Shown: positions 31,985 through 42,398, numbered from the stretch's first letter. The stretch is 64,000 nucleotides of DNA from Anaspis maculata (GCA_949128115.1 OX421962.1:41191745-41255744); one strand, 5' to 3'. Notes: generated by a model not told the origin, from the sequence alone. Made by a program: numbers and translations.

Positions 31985-33890
31985 GATCTGGCTTTTTCCC
32001 TTGTCCCGGGAAGGAGTTTGAATTTGAATTCGAAATTTGTAACTTTGGCATCTTCTAGAACCTTAGCTCAGAGCTCGTTCCTCATATTTTCACGGCATTT
32101 CTGTAGGGAATTCGCTATAAGCTGCACATTGGAGTCCGTCCGTACGTCTGTACCTCTATCTTGTAGTTGAACTCCTGAACGAAAAGTCGTAGCGCTATCG
32201 GGTTGTTTTGCAAATAATATAGCTAATTGTCTGTTGTCTACGTATGGGACTCAAGTTTCTAATTCATCACTTATGATAGTGGTCGTAGGTGAACGTTATA
32301 ATCGACCTACGTCACGAATCATTATATGTATTTAGATACAATATGCATCATACATCCAGCGAATGAAATCTGCAGGAAGAAATGAGAGAAATTCTAGTGA
32401 GGTGAGAGAATGCCAGCAAGATTTCGATTGCCAAAGTAGATATCATTATTTTTGTGCCGTGAGTCCATATGGACAAGGAGCGCCGGCAGCCGGCCGATAG
32501 ATTTGGGTATGGTAAGCAAGCCAACACAACCACAAACATGAAGAAGAGTTAGTACTTACGACAAATATGGTGGTAAGTATTTTAACAGATTAATAACAAA
32601 AATAATAATAAAAGGTCTTTATTGGTCTAAGGACAGGGCGAAATTCAGCTTCAGTCGAGGACTCCAGCTATTCTTTCATTTAACCCCTGAGCTAAGCAAA
32701 AGAAGCGACAACCTGAATGGCGACTTTGAGAGTTGAGACCAAAAATTTCTGCATTTTGAATATGGACACTAAATCTGAATAGTGCCCAGAGTCGACAAAA
32801 TCTTGCTTTAAAAGTTATGCTAGGAAGTCATGAGCAATTACGATGATTTTTGTAATTACAGTTTACTTTTGACAATTTTTGGCGAAATAATCGAAAGGCG
32901 AATGGGTCATGGATTTGACCTATTCGATCGATTAAAGTGAACATCTCGTACACACCTCTGCAGTTTAACATATTTGCTACCACTTGATGATTGGAAAAAT
33001 GCAACCCGCGCAATCTCTACCTCTTGGACTTGGCGGCTCACAGGCAGTAATAAATACTGATGCTTCTGTATAGTGTTTAATAAGGACATAACTGAACAAA
33101 TACCAAACAAACACGCCTGTCAGACGGCTAATATCGGCATCCAATCTCAACCGATCTATTGGCGATAAAACCTCGCTGAGGTTCTAGGCCTTAACCACAT
33201 AAAACCTGTCAACATTGTTATGGTACTAATTAGAAACATTAATCCTTAACTACCGGCCAAACTATGCGGCAGCGCAGACGACGAATTTTTTTCTGCCAGC
33301 CATCACCATCATCGTCAGACAAAGTACAACAACTATCGATCCCCTTATTTAGAGTCGTTGTCAGAGTCACTTCCGACATCACTTTTAAAAGTACAGATTA
33401 GTCAATCACAATGCAGAAAATGCAGGCAATGGAGCGATAAGCAAGCAACTCATCAAAGCGTGTTGGTAATGTTGTAGCCATTCTTCCGATAGATAAAACA
33501 GATTATAATACGATGGATGATGAAAATTAACGGGCCGAAAAGCTTAGGTAGTTGGCGCGACAGAAGACCATACCAGAAGACTTGCAGAGGCAGCTGGCGG
33601 TTTCACTGGTGGTTGACGCGATGTCAACAAGGATCTCTTCTTATGATGGATTGTTCTTTGGGATAGTAGAAATCGGAGGAAGAGGGCATCGATTAGATGC
33701 TACATAGAAATTATTTTAGGTTTGGCCATCCATGATGTGAATGTCCTGATTTCGTGATGGTAGAAACTTTTTGGAATACGTTTTAGATTCATTATTAGTT
33801 ATCAGTATCACTACCGCAAAGTGAGTGATAGAAAGTTGCAAAAAAAAAACTGATAAATCTTGGTTGTATGGTTTTGCTAACGCAATTGTT
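31985..33890. other. Unassigned stretch with a possible LINE tail
   Basis: No gene is supported. Near 32135 a GTCCGTCCGTACGTCTG run recalls the GGACGG modules. At 32590-32640 the minus strand reads CCAATAAAGACC then a TTATTATTATT-type run, which could be a retroelement tail. The rest shows nothing I can name. Confidence 0.3.
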
Positions 33891-33894
33891 GTGT

Positions 33895-34245
33895 TTGGTT
33901 GGCTTAAGTGTGTGGCCATAACGGCGCACCGACCATCGCCTGGTACCATCGCCTGGCCCATAGCCTCGTACTCTAGAAAAAATAGATGCATTGTTTTAAA
34001 TGTAAGTGTCCACAGTGAGGCCTCGCACATCGCCTGGCTTTTCGTGTCCACAACGGCGCACCGACCATCGCCTTGTACCATAGCCTGGCACCATCGCCTC
34101 GCACACGCAAAAAATACATGCGTTGTTTTAAATGAACGTGGCCGAAGTGGAGCCTCGCACAGCGCACCGCACATAGCCTGGCACCATAGCCTTGCCTCGA
34201 GAAATAGAGCATGGTATTGTTCAGACCATCGCCCATCGCACGCGA
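33895..34245 (+). repeat. ACCATCGCCTGG/CATAGCCTCG minisatellite
   Basis: Units such as ACCATCGCCTGGTACCATCG and CCATAGCCTCG recur irregularly, together with two longer duplicated blocks (AAAAATA..ATGCATTGTTTTAAATG and GGCGCACCGACCATCGCC). The inverse of the GGCCATAACGGCGCACCGAC start lies at 37185-37310. The long frames seen here on both strands are products of the repeat and show no domain. Confidence 0.7.
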
Positions 34246-34599
34246 TTTTTGCAGCAATATGTTGGGTTTTTCAATTTGATTTTAAAGTTCAGTAATAAAA
34301 GCAGCTCTTTTGACCAGTTTCCAGACATCGGAACTTAAATTCTCGAAAACGAAGTCTCCGAATAAAAAATATCAAGGACATTTTTCCCTTTCTAAATTCA
34401 ATGTAGAATCTGAAGATGTGACTAGAATTCAAAAATATTCGTCGAGGCAGAAAGTAGAGGGGTAGAAAGTAATAAACGACGGTAACCGTGTCATAAAGGG
34501 AATCTCGATTTTGATCATCGCAAAAGTAGGAATGGACTACAAACAGTGACCAAGAAGCTTTTTCAAGGGAAATTTTGCTGGAGATCCACAAACTTTCGA

Positions 34600-35190
34600 G
34601 AAAAAAAATCAGAAGTTTGGAAAGCTGCGCAGTGTATTTTTTTTTGGCGCCAGGCGGATATGCAATCCCCCGAACGAAATGGAAATGAAACTAAAAGGAA
34701 AATAAAACACACCAGCGGAGCCGGGGAGCAAAAAGGGGGTGATGGGAACGGGAAGCTAAAAATAACGCATCGTAAATTTAAAAAAAAGGGCGAAATATCG
34801 CAAGAAATAGTAATAAAACCACCAAAAGACATTGGTTTTGTGGCAATATGCTACCAATAGACACCAACGGGACTGAGGAGCAAAATGGGGGTATTGGGCG
34901 GGAAGAAGCTAAGAAGAACGCGTCGTAAAACAAGGAACAGGGCTAAAAATCACAGAAATCGTTATAATTGAAAAAAATTGAAAAGAAGGAATACATTACA
35001 CATAAAGGGAAGAAAGTTGCAAAAAAAGGGCAGTCGACGCGTGTAAGGAAAGAATGAAATGCAAGAAAAATAGCGGAAGAGCGCAAAGAAAGGATAACAA
35101 CGCATGGAAAGTATCGTGCAGAAATAGTTGAAGTACGTTCAAAAAGAAGGAATAAAACACAGAAAACGGGAAGAAAGTCGCGAAATATAG
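34600..35190 (+). repeat. Purine-rich degenerate tandem repeat
   Basis: Blocks of the form GGGAGCAAAA-x-GGGGGT-x-GGGAAGCTAA...AACGC(A/G)TCGTAAA occur near 34718 and 34870, about 153 bases apart. Looser GGGAAGAAAGT(T/C)GC echoes lie near 35008 and 35168. The plus strand is strongly purine-rich. No coding is supported. Confidence 0.45.
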
Positions 35191-35229
35191 GTACCTGTTG
35201 AAACGTGTAATTTCTCTATTTGGTTTTCA

Positions 35230-36150
35230 TTCCATATTGGTGTTTTCTTTTCACTTCTCCGACCCACCACTCAACGAGGAGGGGAAGTATTGTGAGCGCG
35301 CTAAAAAAATTTTTCGAGATGAAGACGAATATATCCATTTTGAGGTCCCCCAAGACGATTAAGAACATTTTTGGAGTGATGTCTGTCTGTATGTGTGTCT
35401 GTCTGTGTGTCTTGTCTGTAACCTTCTACGATTACAGCCGCAGCGTTGATCCGATCGACTCAAAATTCGGCATGCGGACATTGTTGGTCCCTGGAATGAG
35501 CCCATTAGTTTTTGGCTGTTATCTGTCAAACGGAAATGCCACTACCAAAGAATGATAGATGTTATACATCACAGAACTTGACTTGCAATATACCGCTTGA
35601 GAGTCCATAAAAAAACTGTATTCAGAACAGTTAAAAGTTTTCCCCTAACTGTCATCTGTCAAATAATAAAAAATGTCAAAGTTCAAAACTTTACCATTCA
35701 ATTATTCAAAATCTATCAGATGGATTGAGACCAAATTTCGCAGCAAGCAACAAAACAAAAGAGCCAAATCAAGTCTGAAGTTGCAATCTTCCACCATTTT
35801 CCAGTCGAGCGGTATGAATTTTCAAAATTTCTCCTAGCCGTTGCCACCTGAGAGGGCCTCTCGCCCGAATTTTGACCAGAACGACTCGCCTTTGATGCAG
35901 GACTCCACTCAAAAATTCATTACTTCTCGGCGATCAACTTTTTTCGAAAAAGTCAAACTGATATCGAAAGTATATTTGATTGGGCGTCGTGTAGTCCCAT
36001 TTTCAATATCGGCACAATTCCGGTTTTCTGACAGTAATTTTTTCAAAATGAAATTAGTATATTCTGTGAATTTGAAAAAACTACTATGCCAACTTTGACA
36101 TGCGGTGAGCCCCACGAAATATTCATTTTAGGTGCAGACATGCTTGGAAT
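35230..36150 (+). repeat. Dispersed repeat, copy 2
   Basis: From about 35430 it aligns by eye with 23100-23830 in the same orientation. The part before 35430 carries GAATATATCCATTTTGAGGT and CCCCCAAGACGA, an inverse piece of which lies at 27615-27665, and a TGTCTGTCTGTATGTGTG-type simple run. No conserved frame. Confidence 0.65.
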
Positions 36151-36264
36151 GAAAGTTGGAGAAAAATTTGAATTAATTTTTGGAAAGAAAATTTTCGAAA
36201 TCGAACTCACGCTTTCCGAGTTTTCATCTCCAGAAAAACCGCGAATTTTCCAACTTTTTATCCC

Positions 36265-36890
36265 GTGAACAGATTTTCATCTTTTTCTTTCAAACAAGAG
36301 GCTACTGGCTCTTGAACATTTTCAAATAATTTTCTTCTCAATTTCCCGGGAATTCCCCTGTTGAAAATGTTAAACAGGTTTGGGTTATCGAAACCGGATT
36401 TGAATGATGGAGCCTTAAGTGAAGCCGTGATTGACGATCTTCATAATAAGATGATTTGGAAATTTTTTTGAGGTTTTCCCTGAAAATTCAAGTTTTCAAA
36501 ATGTTCAATTTCCTGCAAATTATTTTCAATCTTCCTGTGGTGCCAGTTTCGGATCGATCACCTCTATCCATGTACTAATACGTCTGACTGCCTCACTCGC
36601 TTTTCTTTTACATAATTTGGTTCCTATAATGAAAACCTGCTTTGTAACTTTTTTGCTTGTGAACAGATTCATACTAACGTTCTTCAAACAAAAGGTAATT
36701 GATTCTTGAACATTTCCAGGCAATTTCTCTTGAAATTCTTCAAGTTTTCCGAAAGTTTCCCGCATTAAAATCCACCGGCCTAGCTCATCAAGACGAGACT
36801 CAAATGATGGAGCTCTAAATGAATCCCTAATTAGAGAAAATATCTCAATTCTTCAATCTTTTTCTCCAATTTCCCACCCGAAGGAACATC
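36265..36890 (+). repeat. Diverged tandem duplication, ~390-bp spacing
   Basis: GTGAACAGATT...TTCAAACAAGAGGCTA...CTCTTGAACATTTTC at 36268 returns as GTGAACAGATT...TTCAAACAAAAGGTAA...TTCTTGAACATTTCC at about 36660. Farther along, TTTGAATGATGGAGCC is repeated as CAAATGATGGAGCTC. No coding is supported. Confidence 0.55.
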
Positions 36891-37184
36891 ATTTCATAAT
36901 AAAATTTCCATCCGTTCCTTGCTACTCATCGGGGAAGTTTTGGGGTGACACAACCGATTTTTTTTAAGTTCGTGATTGCATGCATTCGCCAATTTCTTAT
37001 GTTTGCGCTGCCAAGTGCAATATTTTCATCGTCCGAGGACGAGGACGACGATGAGGAGCGAGGAGGTAAAGTCCATAACTGTGGTAGATATATTTGCGTA
37101 TTTTCTTCCTAATAACAATCGCCAAAAAATCAGAAAGTCAAGACTTCGGGCACTACCTATACGTATAATAACAGTAGGTAGCTT

Positions 37185-37312
37185 TAGGACAAGGCGATGG
37201 TCTAGGCGAAGGTGCCAGGCTATGGTGCTATGGTCGAGGCGAGGGTACGAGGCTATGGGCGAGGCGATGGTACCAGGCGATGGTCGGTGCGCCGTTATGG
37301 CCATACACTTAG
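37185..37312 (-). repeat. Inverse copy of the CCATCGCCTGG minisatellite
   Basis: GGCGATGGTACCAGGCGATG, GTCGGTGCGCCGTTATGGCC and surrounding AGGCGATGG units are the reverse complement of the start of the array at 33895. The flanking TGGCCATACACTTAG also matches the inverse of CTTAAGTGTGTGGCCA there, so the shared unit extends beyond the repeats. Confidence 0.65.
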
Positions 37313-39283
37313 ACTATAACAGTAGAGTATCGGCTTATCATTAATTTTTGAAAAGTTTTTAGCAATGATTGAATTTATACCAAGTGACAACTTGCGAAAA
37401 AGGCAAGAAGTCGAAGCGTAGTAATCTGCATAGTATGAGTGGGACAGAAATTTGATAATACATAGCACCTCAAGTGTAGGTCTACCTAGAGATAAATGAA
37501 AAGACGTTATTGTTGCATTGCAATAAAGAATTTATCACAGCAAGTCTTTTATTATAAGCAATTGGTCCCAGTGCGATATTCATATAACAATATTATTGTC
37601 ACGAAGTCGTCCTTATTTTATAAAATTTCACGCCTAGTCATTCGAAATTATCTACACATCTCACAGCCACATTATTGTTATTATGATGTCACCATAAAAA
37701 ATACCGCAAGTCCCGCATTGTGCGTGGATTTCTTATATCGGACACGGGCACTTGAAAAATTTTTAGAAACCCAATCTCACAAAGTCGAAAACATACGTAT
37801 TTGGTGCCTCTGCATTACGAAATTTTGACACGGTGTCGTCAAAAGCATGACCTTTTGTGGCGAGAGTCAAGACAAAGGCACGGGATATGACTCAGATTTA
37901 TCTGCATATTATACGGGCATGTACGCCGGCGAGGGCACTTTGTAGGAGAAAAAAAAATCGAAGAGTATTTAGACTTTTATTTCTTCGCATTCTTGCGCCT
38001 TTTGCATTTAATTATTTTCGCTTGGGATCCGTACAGAGATCGCAAGTTGTGATTCATCGGACGATTTAAACTTTAATTATACGGCTTTATGTGTCGTACA
38101 GGAATTTACCGCAGGGGGTTGGAAACTGGTAAAAATCTAGATGGCGCGTTAAATTCAAGTTGTATACATCGTTCGTTGTGGTGTTTCTATGCTTGCTTGT
38201 CCTGACTTTATGCAGCTCGTGGCGCCACTTTAGTATACCATCATATACCACCTTAGTGCCACTTAATTTTAGCTCCTATACAAAATGGTGTCGGAGTTTT
38301 TAAGGAAGTTTCACGCTAGAAGGAACTTTCTAAGTACGTGAAACGTGGAAAGACACTGTACAATTAGTGTATATGACTGTATACCCCTGTACGAAAATAT
38401 GGTCCAGAAGGTGACCTATTCAAAAGAAACAAAAAATCCAGTCACGTCAAGGGAAAAATGATTCAACGAAAAAGACACCGGAAAAGGGTGCTAATAACCT
38501 CGCTGTTGATGCATCCATAAAGCCGCTAGGGTGACTGACTACACGGATACCCGCCCACCGCCAAAAAAAGTTCTTCAAAATATAGTTTATACGAATTAAA
38601 GAGCAATGACACTGAATGCGACTGAAATTTTTGTGTGAGCCAATTGAATCGACGAGCACTTGATTTTAAAGAACAAATATGAAAGTCAATATGATACATC
38701 TCTCCATCAAGTTTCGAATAAATTGGTAGAGCCCTGAAAGTCCGTCCACCAGCTTCGCTGTCAATCCGGCGAGATATCGGACGGCTCCTCCGCCAAATAT
38801 ACAGGTTTGCGATTTATCCTTAAGTCGAAGTCTTCGGGTTTGTGACTTATTCTCGAGTCGGAGTCTCCAACGACTATGGGAACAACCTTCCACATACCTC
38901 CCAAATGATCATCAAGTTCGTTTTTTCGCTCACTGAATCCTAATAATTATTTCGGCTTGATACCTATTGTATTTGACCTCCAACCGCGAGTGATTTCGTC
39001 GTAGACTTGAACCATGAACAGAATTTGACTTTCGCTCACAGCAACCGTTCTTTTCTTTTGGTTAGTGGGGTTGATGTTTGGTTTTGGACGAGGAAAGGTG
39101 ACTTTCTTGCTCCTTTAGGAGCAGCAGATGTTTTGTTGCCTGTCTCTTGCCTTCCCACTCAATATTTATCAACAGTAATATTTTGATCCTCCTCCTCCTC
39201 CTATGGAGTCCAAGTGACTGTCACTTTGGACTTCTTTTGACGTGGATCGTAGATACGTCTATGTTTCCGATTTCTAAGAGGGG
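37313..39283. other. Unassigned non-coding stretch
   Basis: No gene is supported. A short internal duplication (GTTTGCGATTTATCCTTAAG and GTTTGTGACTTATTCTCGAG, about 38807-38860) is the only structure noticed. Confidence 0.3.
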
Positions 39284-39580
39284 TCATTTCGTGAACAGGA
39301 GCTTATACACCGAATGTTCCGGTATATTCTGGAATGTTCGAGAATAGTCAGAGCATTTGTCCGCAGAACATTTCAAAAGATTGTGTCGCAATTCTTGATT
39401 CTCCAATTCGTTCATTTCGTTATTCTTCCGGTTTCTCTGCTTCTGGGTGCTCATTCTGATTCGTTTGGAACGTAAACGTGTTTTGCGCTCTTCGACTTTC
39501 TCATTTTTTCGCTGTTCTTTCTGTTTTCGCTGTCTTGTTACAGAACTGGCAAGATCTACTCCTCTTTTACGTTTGGGCAT
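39284..39580 (-). CDS. Truncated basic ORF, putative Helitron Rep-helicase N-terminus
   Basis: The frame encodes 98 residues. It opens MPKRKRGVDLASSVTRQRKQ and continues with a dense Arg/Lys/Glu region (about residues 15-65, with VEERKTRLRSKRIRMSTQKQ). Such an R/K-rich start followed by repeated RxRM-type segments is characteristic of the N-terminus of animal Helitron/Helentron proteins; no Rep or helicase motif is present. From about residue 78 the frame reads SRTFQNIPEHS, which is simply translated heat-shock-element-like repeat, so the original protein is cut off there. The Met start is the first in the frame, about 170 bases downstream of a likely transcription start. The upstream TATA box and GAA/TTC arrays suggest heat-inducible transcription. 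The alternative is an unrelated basic ORF attached to a captured promoter. Confidence 0.4.
   Translation of the reverse strand: MPKRKRGVDLASSVTRQRKQKEQRKNEKVEERKTRLRSKRIRMSTQKQRNRKNNEMNELENQELRHNLLKCSADKCSDYSRTFQNIPEHSVYKLLFTK
39300..39350. promoter_or_regulatory. Heat-shock-element-like cluster inside the ORF end
   Basis: GAATGTTCCGGTATATTCTG followed by GAATGTTCGAGAATAGTC has GAA and TTC triplets at near 5-base steps, as in heat-shock elements. It is the same sequence type as the long array upstream of the promoter, but lies within the last coding part of the ORF. Confidence 0.5.
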
Positions 39581-39744
39581 TGTATAATATATGAACCATA
39601 TTAACTTTGTATTAACAAAAAATTCACCGAAGCCTTTTCGAATTCACATGCACTAAGACTTGCACTAAACTCTATTTTCCGTGTTAAAAACATACTCTGG
39701 AATTTTCACTTATTTTCCGATTGTTCCCTTCATCACTGATAAGA

Positions 39745-39792
39745 AACTGGCGTTCGATCAAACCCACGACGGATCTTGCTTTATATACCCCT
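39745..39792 (-). promoter_or_regulatory. Core promoter: TATA box and likely transcription start
   Basis: On the minus strand GGTATATAAAGC (39778-39789) is a strong TATA box. Starts about 30-40 bases downstream would fall around 39742-39755, near a CCAGTTTCTTATCAGTG stretch. This leaves a leader of about 170 bases, A-rich, before the ATG at 39580. An HSE cluster, TATA box, long A-rich leader and intron-free ORF make the classical hsp70 arrangement. The start point is inferred. Confidence 0.55.
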
Positions 39793-39819
39793 ACCAGTGG
39801 GTAGCCCCACCCATACTCA

Positions 39820-40275
39820 ACAGGTTTCGAATGATCCACAATGTTCCAAAACATTCTACAACATTCGAGAGTATTCTAGAATGTTCCACAATGATTTGGA
39901 ATGTTCGTGAATGTCCCCTGAACGTTCCAAATTATTCCCGAACATTCTGGAATGTTGTGGAATGATCTCGAATGTTCCATATAATATTCCTGAACATCCC
40001 GAAACTTTCTGGAATGTTGTGGAATGATCTATAATGTTCCATAATGATCTGAAATGTTCCGGGATGTTTCCAAATGTTCCAGAATATTCTCAAGCATTCT
40101 AGAACATACCGAAACATTCTGGAATATTGTGGAATGATCTCGAATGTTCCACAATTATCTGGAATATTTAGGGATGTTTCCGAACGTTCCTGACTATTTT
40201 TGAATATCCCAGAACATACCGGAACATTCTGGAATGTTGTGGAATGATCTCGAATACTCTCGAATGTTCCAGACG
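39820..40275. promoter_or_regulatory. Long array of heat-shock-element-like GAA/TTC units
   Basis: For about 450 bases the sequence consists mostly of GAA and TTC triplets at 5-base steps, for example TTCTAGAATGTTCC (39874-39887), GAACATTCTGGAATG (39950) and GGAACATTCTGGAATG (40221). The consensus nGAAnnTTCnnGAAn is that of heat-shock factor binding sites. Larger near-repeats such as ACATTCTGGAATGTTGTGGA and ATGATCTCGAATGTTCC recur near 39950, 40007, 40114 and 40222, so the array grew by tandem duplication. The nearest units lie ~35 bases upstream of the TATA box on the minus strand. Long frames across it (QNVP, HSTTF, NIPEHS) are by-products. Confidence 0.75.
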
Positions 40276-40294
40276 AATCTTCTTGACTCTTCCA

Positions 40295-40505
40295 GAAATT
40301 TTTAGCGGGCAAAACTTCGAACCCCTGGTATCTTCGAAAGCACGTCCTTTAGGTGAAACCAGGGACTTCCCTCATAGATGATCTCGAATACTCTCGAATG
40401 TTCTGGACTGTTCTAGAAATTTTTTAGAGGGCGAAACGTCCAGTTTTATATCTTCAAAAGCACGCCCTTCAGGTAAAACCAGGAACTTTCTCCATGGATG
40501 AAGGA
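40295..40505. repeat. Tandem duplication inside the HSE-like region
   Basis: Two diverged copies, about 110 bases apart, share AGAAATTTTTAG-x-GGGC-x-AAAC, TATCTTC-x-AAAGCACG and AGGTGAAACCAGG (copy 1 from about 40295, copy 2 from about 40408). Between them lies CTCGAATACTCTCGAATGTT, an HSE-like cluster. It is therefore a higher-order unit of array plus unique block. Confidence 0.65.
40380..40420. promoter_or_regulatory. HSE-like cluster, second block
   Basis: ATCTCGAATACTCTCGAATG followed by TTCTGGACTGTTCTAGAAAT keeps GAA/TTC units at 5-base steps between the two copies of the duplicated block. Confidence 0.55.
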
Positions 40506-40511
40506 TAGTCC

Positions 40512-40622
40512 GCAATAATGTGGAATGTTTCCGAACGTTCCAGACTATTCCCGAACATTCCAGAGCATACCGGAACATTTTGGAATGTTGTGGGATGATC
40601 TCGAATACTTTCGAATGTTGGC
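40512..40622. promoter_or_regulatory. HSE-like cluster, distal block
   Basis: GTGGAATGTTTCCGAACGTT and further CCCGAACATTCCAGAGCAT and GGAACATTTTGGAATGTTG repeats extend the array to within ~55 bases of the MITE at 40676. It lies about 730-840 bases upstream of the TATA box on the minus strand. Confidence 0.6.
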
Positions 40623-40675
40623 GCCAACAGGAAATATATGGTAGTCATTGCCCAAACCTAATGGCTTCACATACT

Positions 40676-40809
40676 TATGGCGAATTCACTTGGCTGCTCC
40701 AGTGCTGCTCGACCGCACTCGTAGTAAGGGAGCAGCTCATCCTATTGGAGTTTCCTTGGCAACGAGTGCGACCAAGCAACACTGGGTCAGCCAAGTGAAT
40801 TCGCCATTA
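40676..40809. mobile_element. MITE, ~134 bp
   Basis: The ends TATGGCGAATTCACTTGGCT and AGCCAAGTGAATTCGCCAT are exact inverses over ~19 bases. Inner CACTCGTAG and CGAGTGCG add to the hairpin. No coding. Confidence 0.7.
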
Positions 40810-41142
40810 GATTGCTATACCGCGCAAGAGAGACGTCCGACACCTGCAATAATGGGCGCCGTCATCTTGATGGTTATTTAGGGATTTTGGGTGGTGTGGA
40901 CTGGCATCACTTATCGATGGACCGGATGCGTATTAACCAAAACTAGTCGGATCAGTCCATTATGCGAAATGAAGGGGTGTTTATCCGTGCTAGTGCGGGA
41001 TTGTGTGTTATTTGGTTACGTCGCTGGGATATTCTACGGCACTGGAGATTTCCATTCTGCGCATTAGCTCCGCCCATCGATATGGGTTTTGTTTGCCACG
41101 AACTCTACATAGACGTATCCACGTAAAACGTTCAGCAGTATT

Positions 41143-41266
41143 TATCGTGTCATCAATTGAATTCCTAATTTAGGCAGGCTGTGCTTTAGCCAAATGCGGC
41201 TTTGCACGCCTAATTTCAAACAGGCCACAGCCTGCCTAAATTAGGAATTCGATTGATTACACGATA
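41143..41266. mobile_element. MITE, 124 bp, second member of the TAYCGTGTNATC family
   Basis: The arms TATCGTGTCATCAATTGAAT and TCCTAATTTAGGCAGGCTGT are inverted at the right end, GATTGATTACACGATA. Length, end sequence and the inner AGGCTGTG match the element at 5438-5560. Confidence 0.75.
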
Positions 41267-41281
41267 GATACAGCTGGCTTT

Positions 41282-41494
41282 GTAATAATCATCAAAATAT
41301 CACTCGTGCTCCAGATTTTTCCAAATAATTTTGGCCAAGCGTTTCCTTCGAGCTGGTTGCCCCTGGATAAATACCCTTCTTCTACGGGTTCGGGCATTTA
41401 TCGCTACAACCAGCACTCGCGATTGCCTGGCCAAAATTATCGTGAAAATCTAAGCACTTGTGATATTAACTATTGAGTATTGTTGATTATTGCA
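41282..41494. mobile_element. MITE with TTTTGGCCAAGCG arms, copy 1
   Basis: The arms include AATAATCATCAAAATATCAC, AAATAATTTTGGCCAAGCG and GAGCTGGTTG, with inverses CAACCAGCACTCGCG, CCTGGCCAAAATTATCG and GTGATATT...TTGATTATT. A similar element lies at 42399-42590. It starts 16 bases after the preceding MITE. Confidence 0.7.
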
Positions 41495-41761
41495 TACAAC
41501 GCCCTTGATTATTAGACCCACAAAAATAACATTTACTTATATCGGGTGATTCTTTGGAAACTATCCACCTGCAATAACTCCCGTTATTGAGGGGAAAATA
41601 TCCTGGCGAAAATATCTTTGAGCAAAAACAGGTCGGTTTTTATATCGAGGGTGACATCTGAAGCATACATTGGCCTACACGCACAAAAGATCTTATTGGT
41701 CGCACTGCAGAAAGGATCCTCCGAGACCAAACGACCACCTCTAATCTACAATACATTGGCC

Positions 41762-42221
41762 TATTCTTTCTTCAGCCTCCTCACCCCCACTCAGCCCAAC
41801 TTTGAAATTTCAATTGACACAACACACTTTGCGATACATCAAATTGAGGAGAATTAAATTCCCTTTAATTTGATGTACCACAAAGTAGATGGTGTTTAGT
41901 TGAATTTTGAAGTTGATGCGGGGGAGAGCGATAGGGTGGATTGGGGTAGCACTTTTCCACCGAAAATTCTCTTCTTCGATGCTATCTAGAATGATGCTGA
42001 TTAAACTAAAGAGAATTGAGGGGTCCAGAATATTGAATGGGAAACTTTAGAGAATTTTTAGGGAGAAAGGGGGTGGAGTTGAAAAATATGGAAGTATTTT
42101 TTTCAGCAAGAGAATTTAATTCTTTTCAATTTGATGTATCGCATGGTAGGTGGTGTCATTTGAAATTTCAAAGTTGGGGTGAGTGGGGGTGAGTGAGAGC
42201 GAGGGGGCTGAAGATAGAATT
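41762..42221. mobile_element. Palindromic element, ~460 bp
   Basis: The left TCTTTCTTCAGCCTCCTCAC and CCCCACTCAGCCCAACTTTG pair in inverse with the right CAAAGTTGGGGTGAGTGGGG and GGGGGCTGAAGATAGA. A third, internal inverse of the GATACATCAAATTGAGG piece lies at 41868-41890, so the structure could fold in two ways. Confidence 0.6.
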
Positions 42222-42317
42222 TGCCACTGTATGTTCCAATGTTTCAAATTCCAATGTCAATGGCAACCGAATGATATGGATATGAACAACCAAATCTGGT
42301 AGCTGTCACTTCGGACT

Positions 42318-42397
42318 TCTAACTCTGCCGCTACCACACGCCGCCCCCAAAGTAAGAGATAAATGTAAAACATAAACCCGAAGAATTACGATCTAGT
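42318..42397 (-). repeat. Isolated fragment of the ~260-bp tandem repeat
   Basis: AACTCTGCCGCTACCACACG, CCGCCCCCAAAGTAAGAGAT and AAATGTAAAACATAAACCCG are the reverse complement of one part of the unit at 17150-18560. So the satellite sequence also exists away from its array, about 24 kb distant. Confidence 0.7.
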
Positions 42398-42398
42398 T

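Noticed and set aside
33716..34295. Long frames on both strands over the minisatellite
   Set aside because: Overlapping frames on both strands arise from the repeat units. No domain is visible.
38666..38893. 75-codon minus-strand frame with a repeated NKSQT segment
   Set aside because: The repetition comes from a short DNA duplication and no protein family is recognised.
39932..40312. 126-codon frame on the minus strand
   Set aside because: It is a translation of the GAA/TTC array (HSTTFQNVP-type repeats), not a protein gene.
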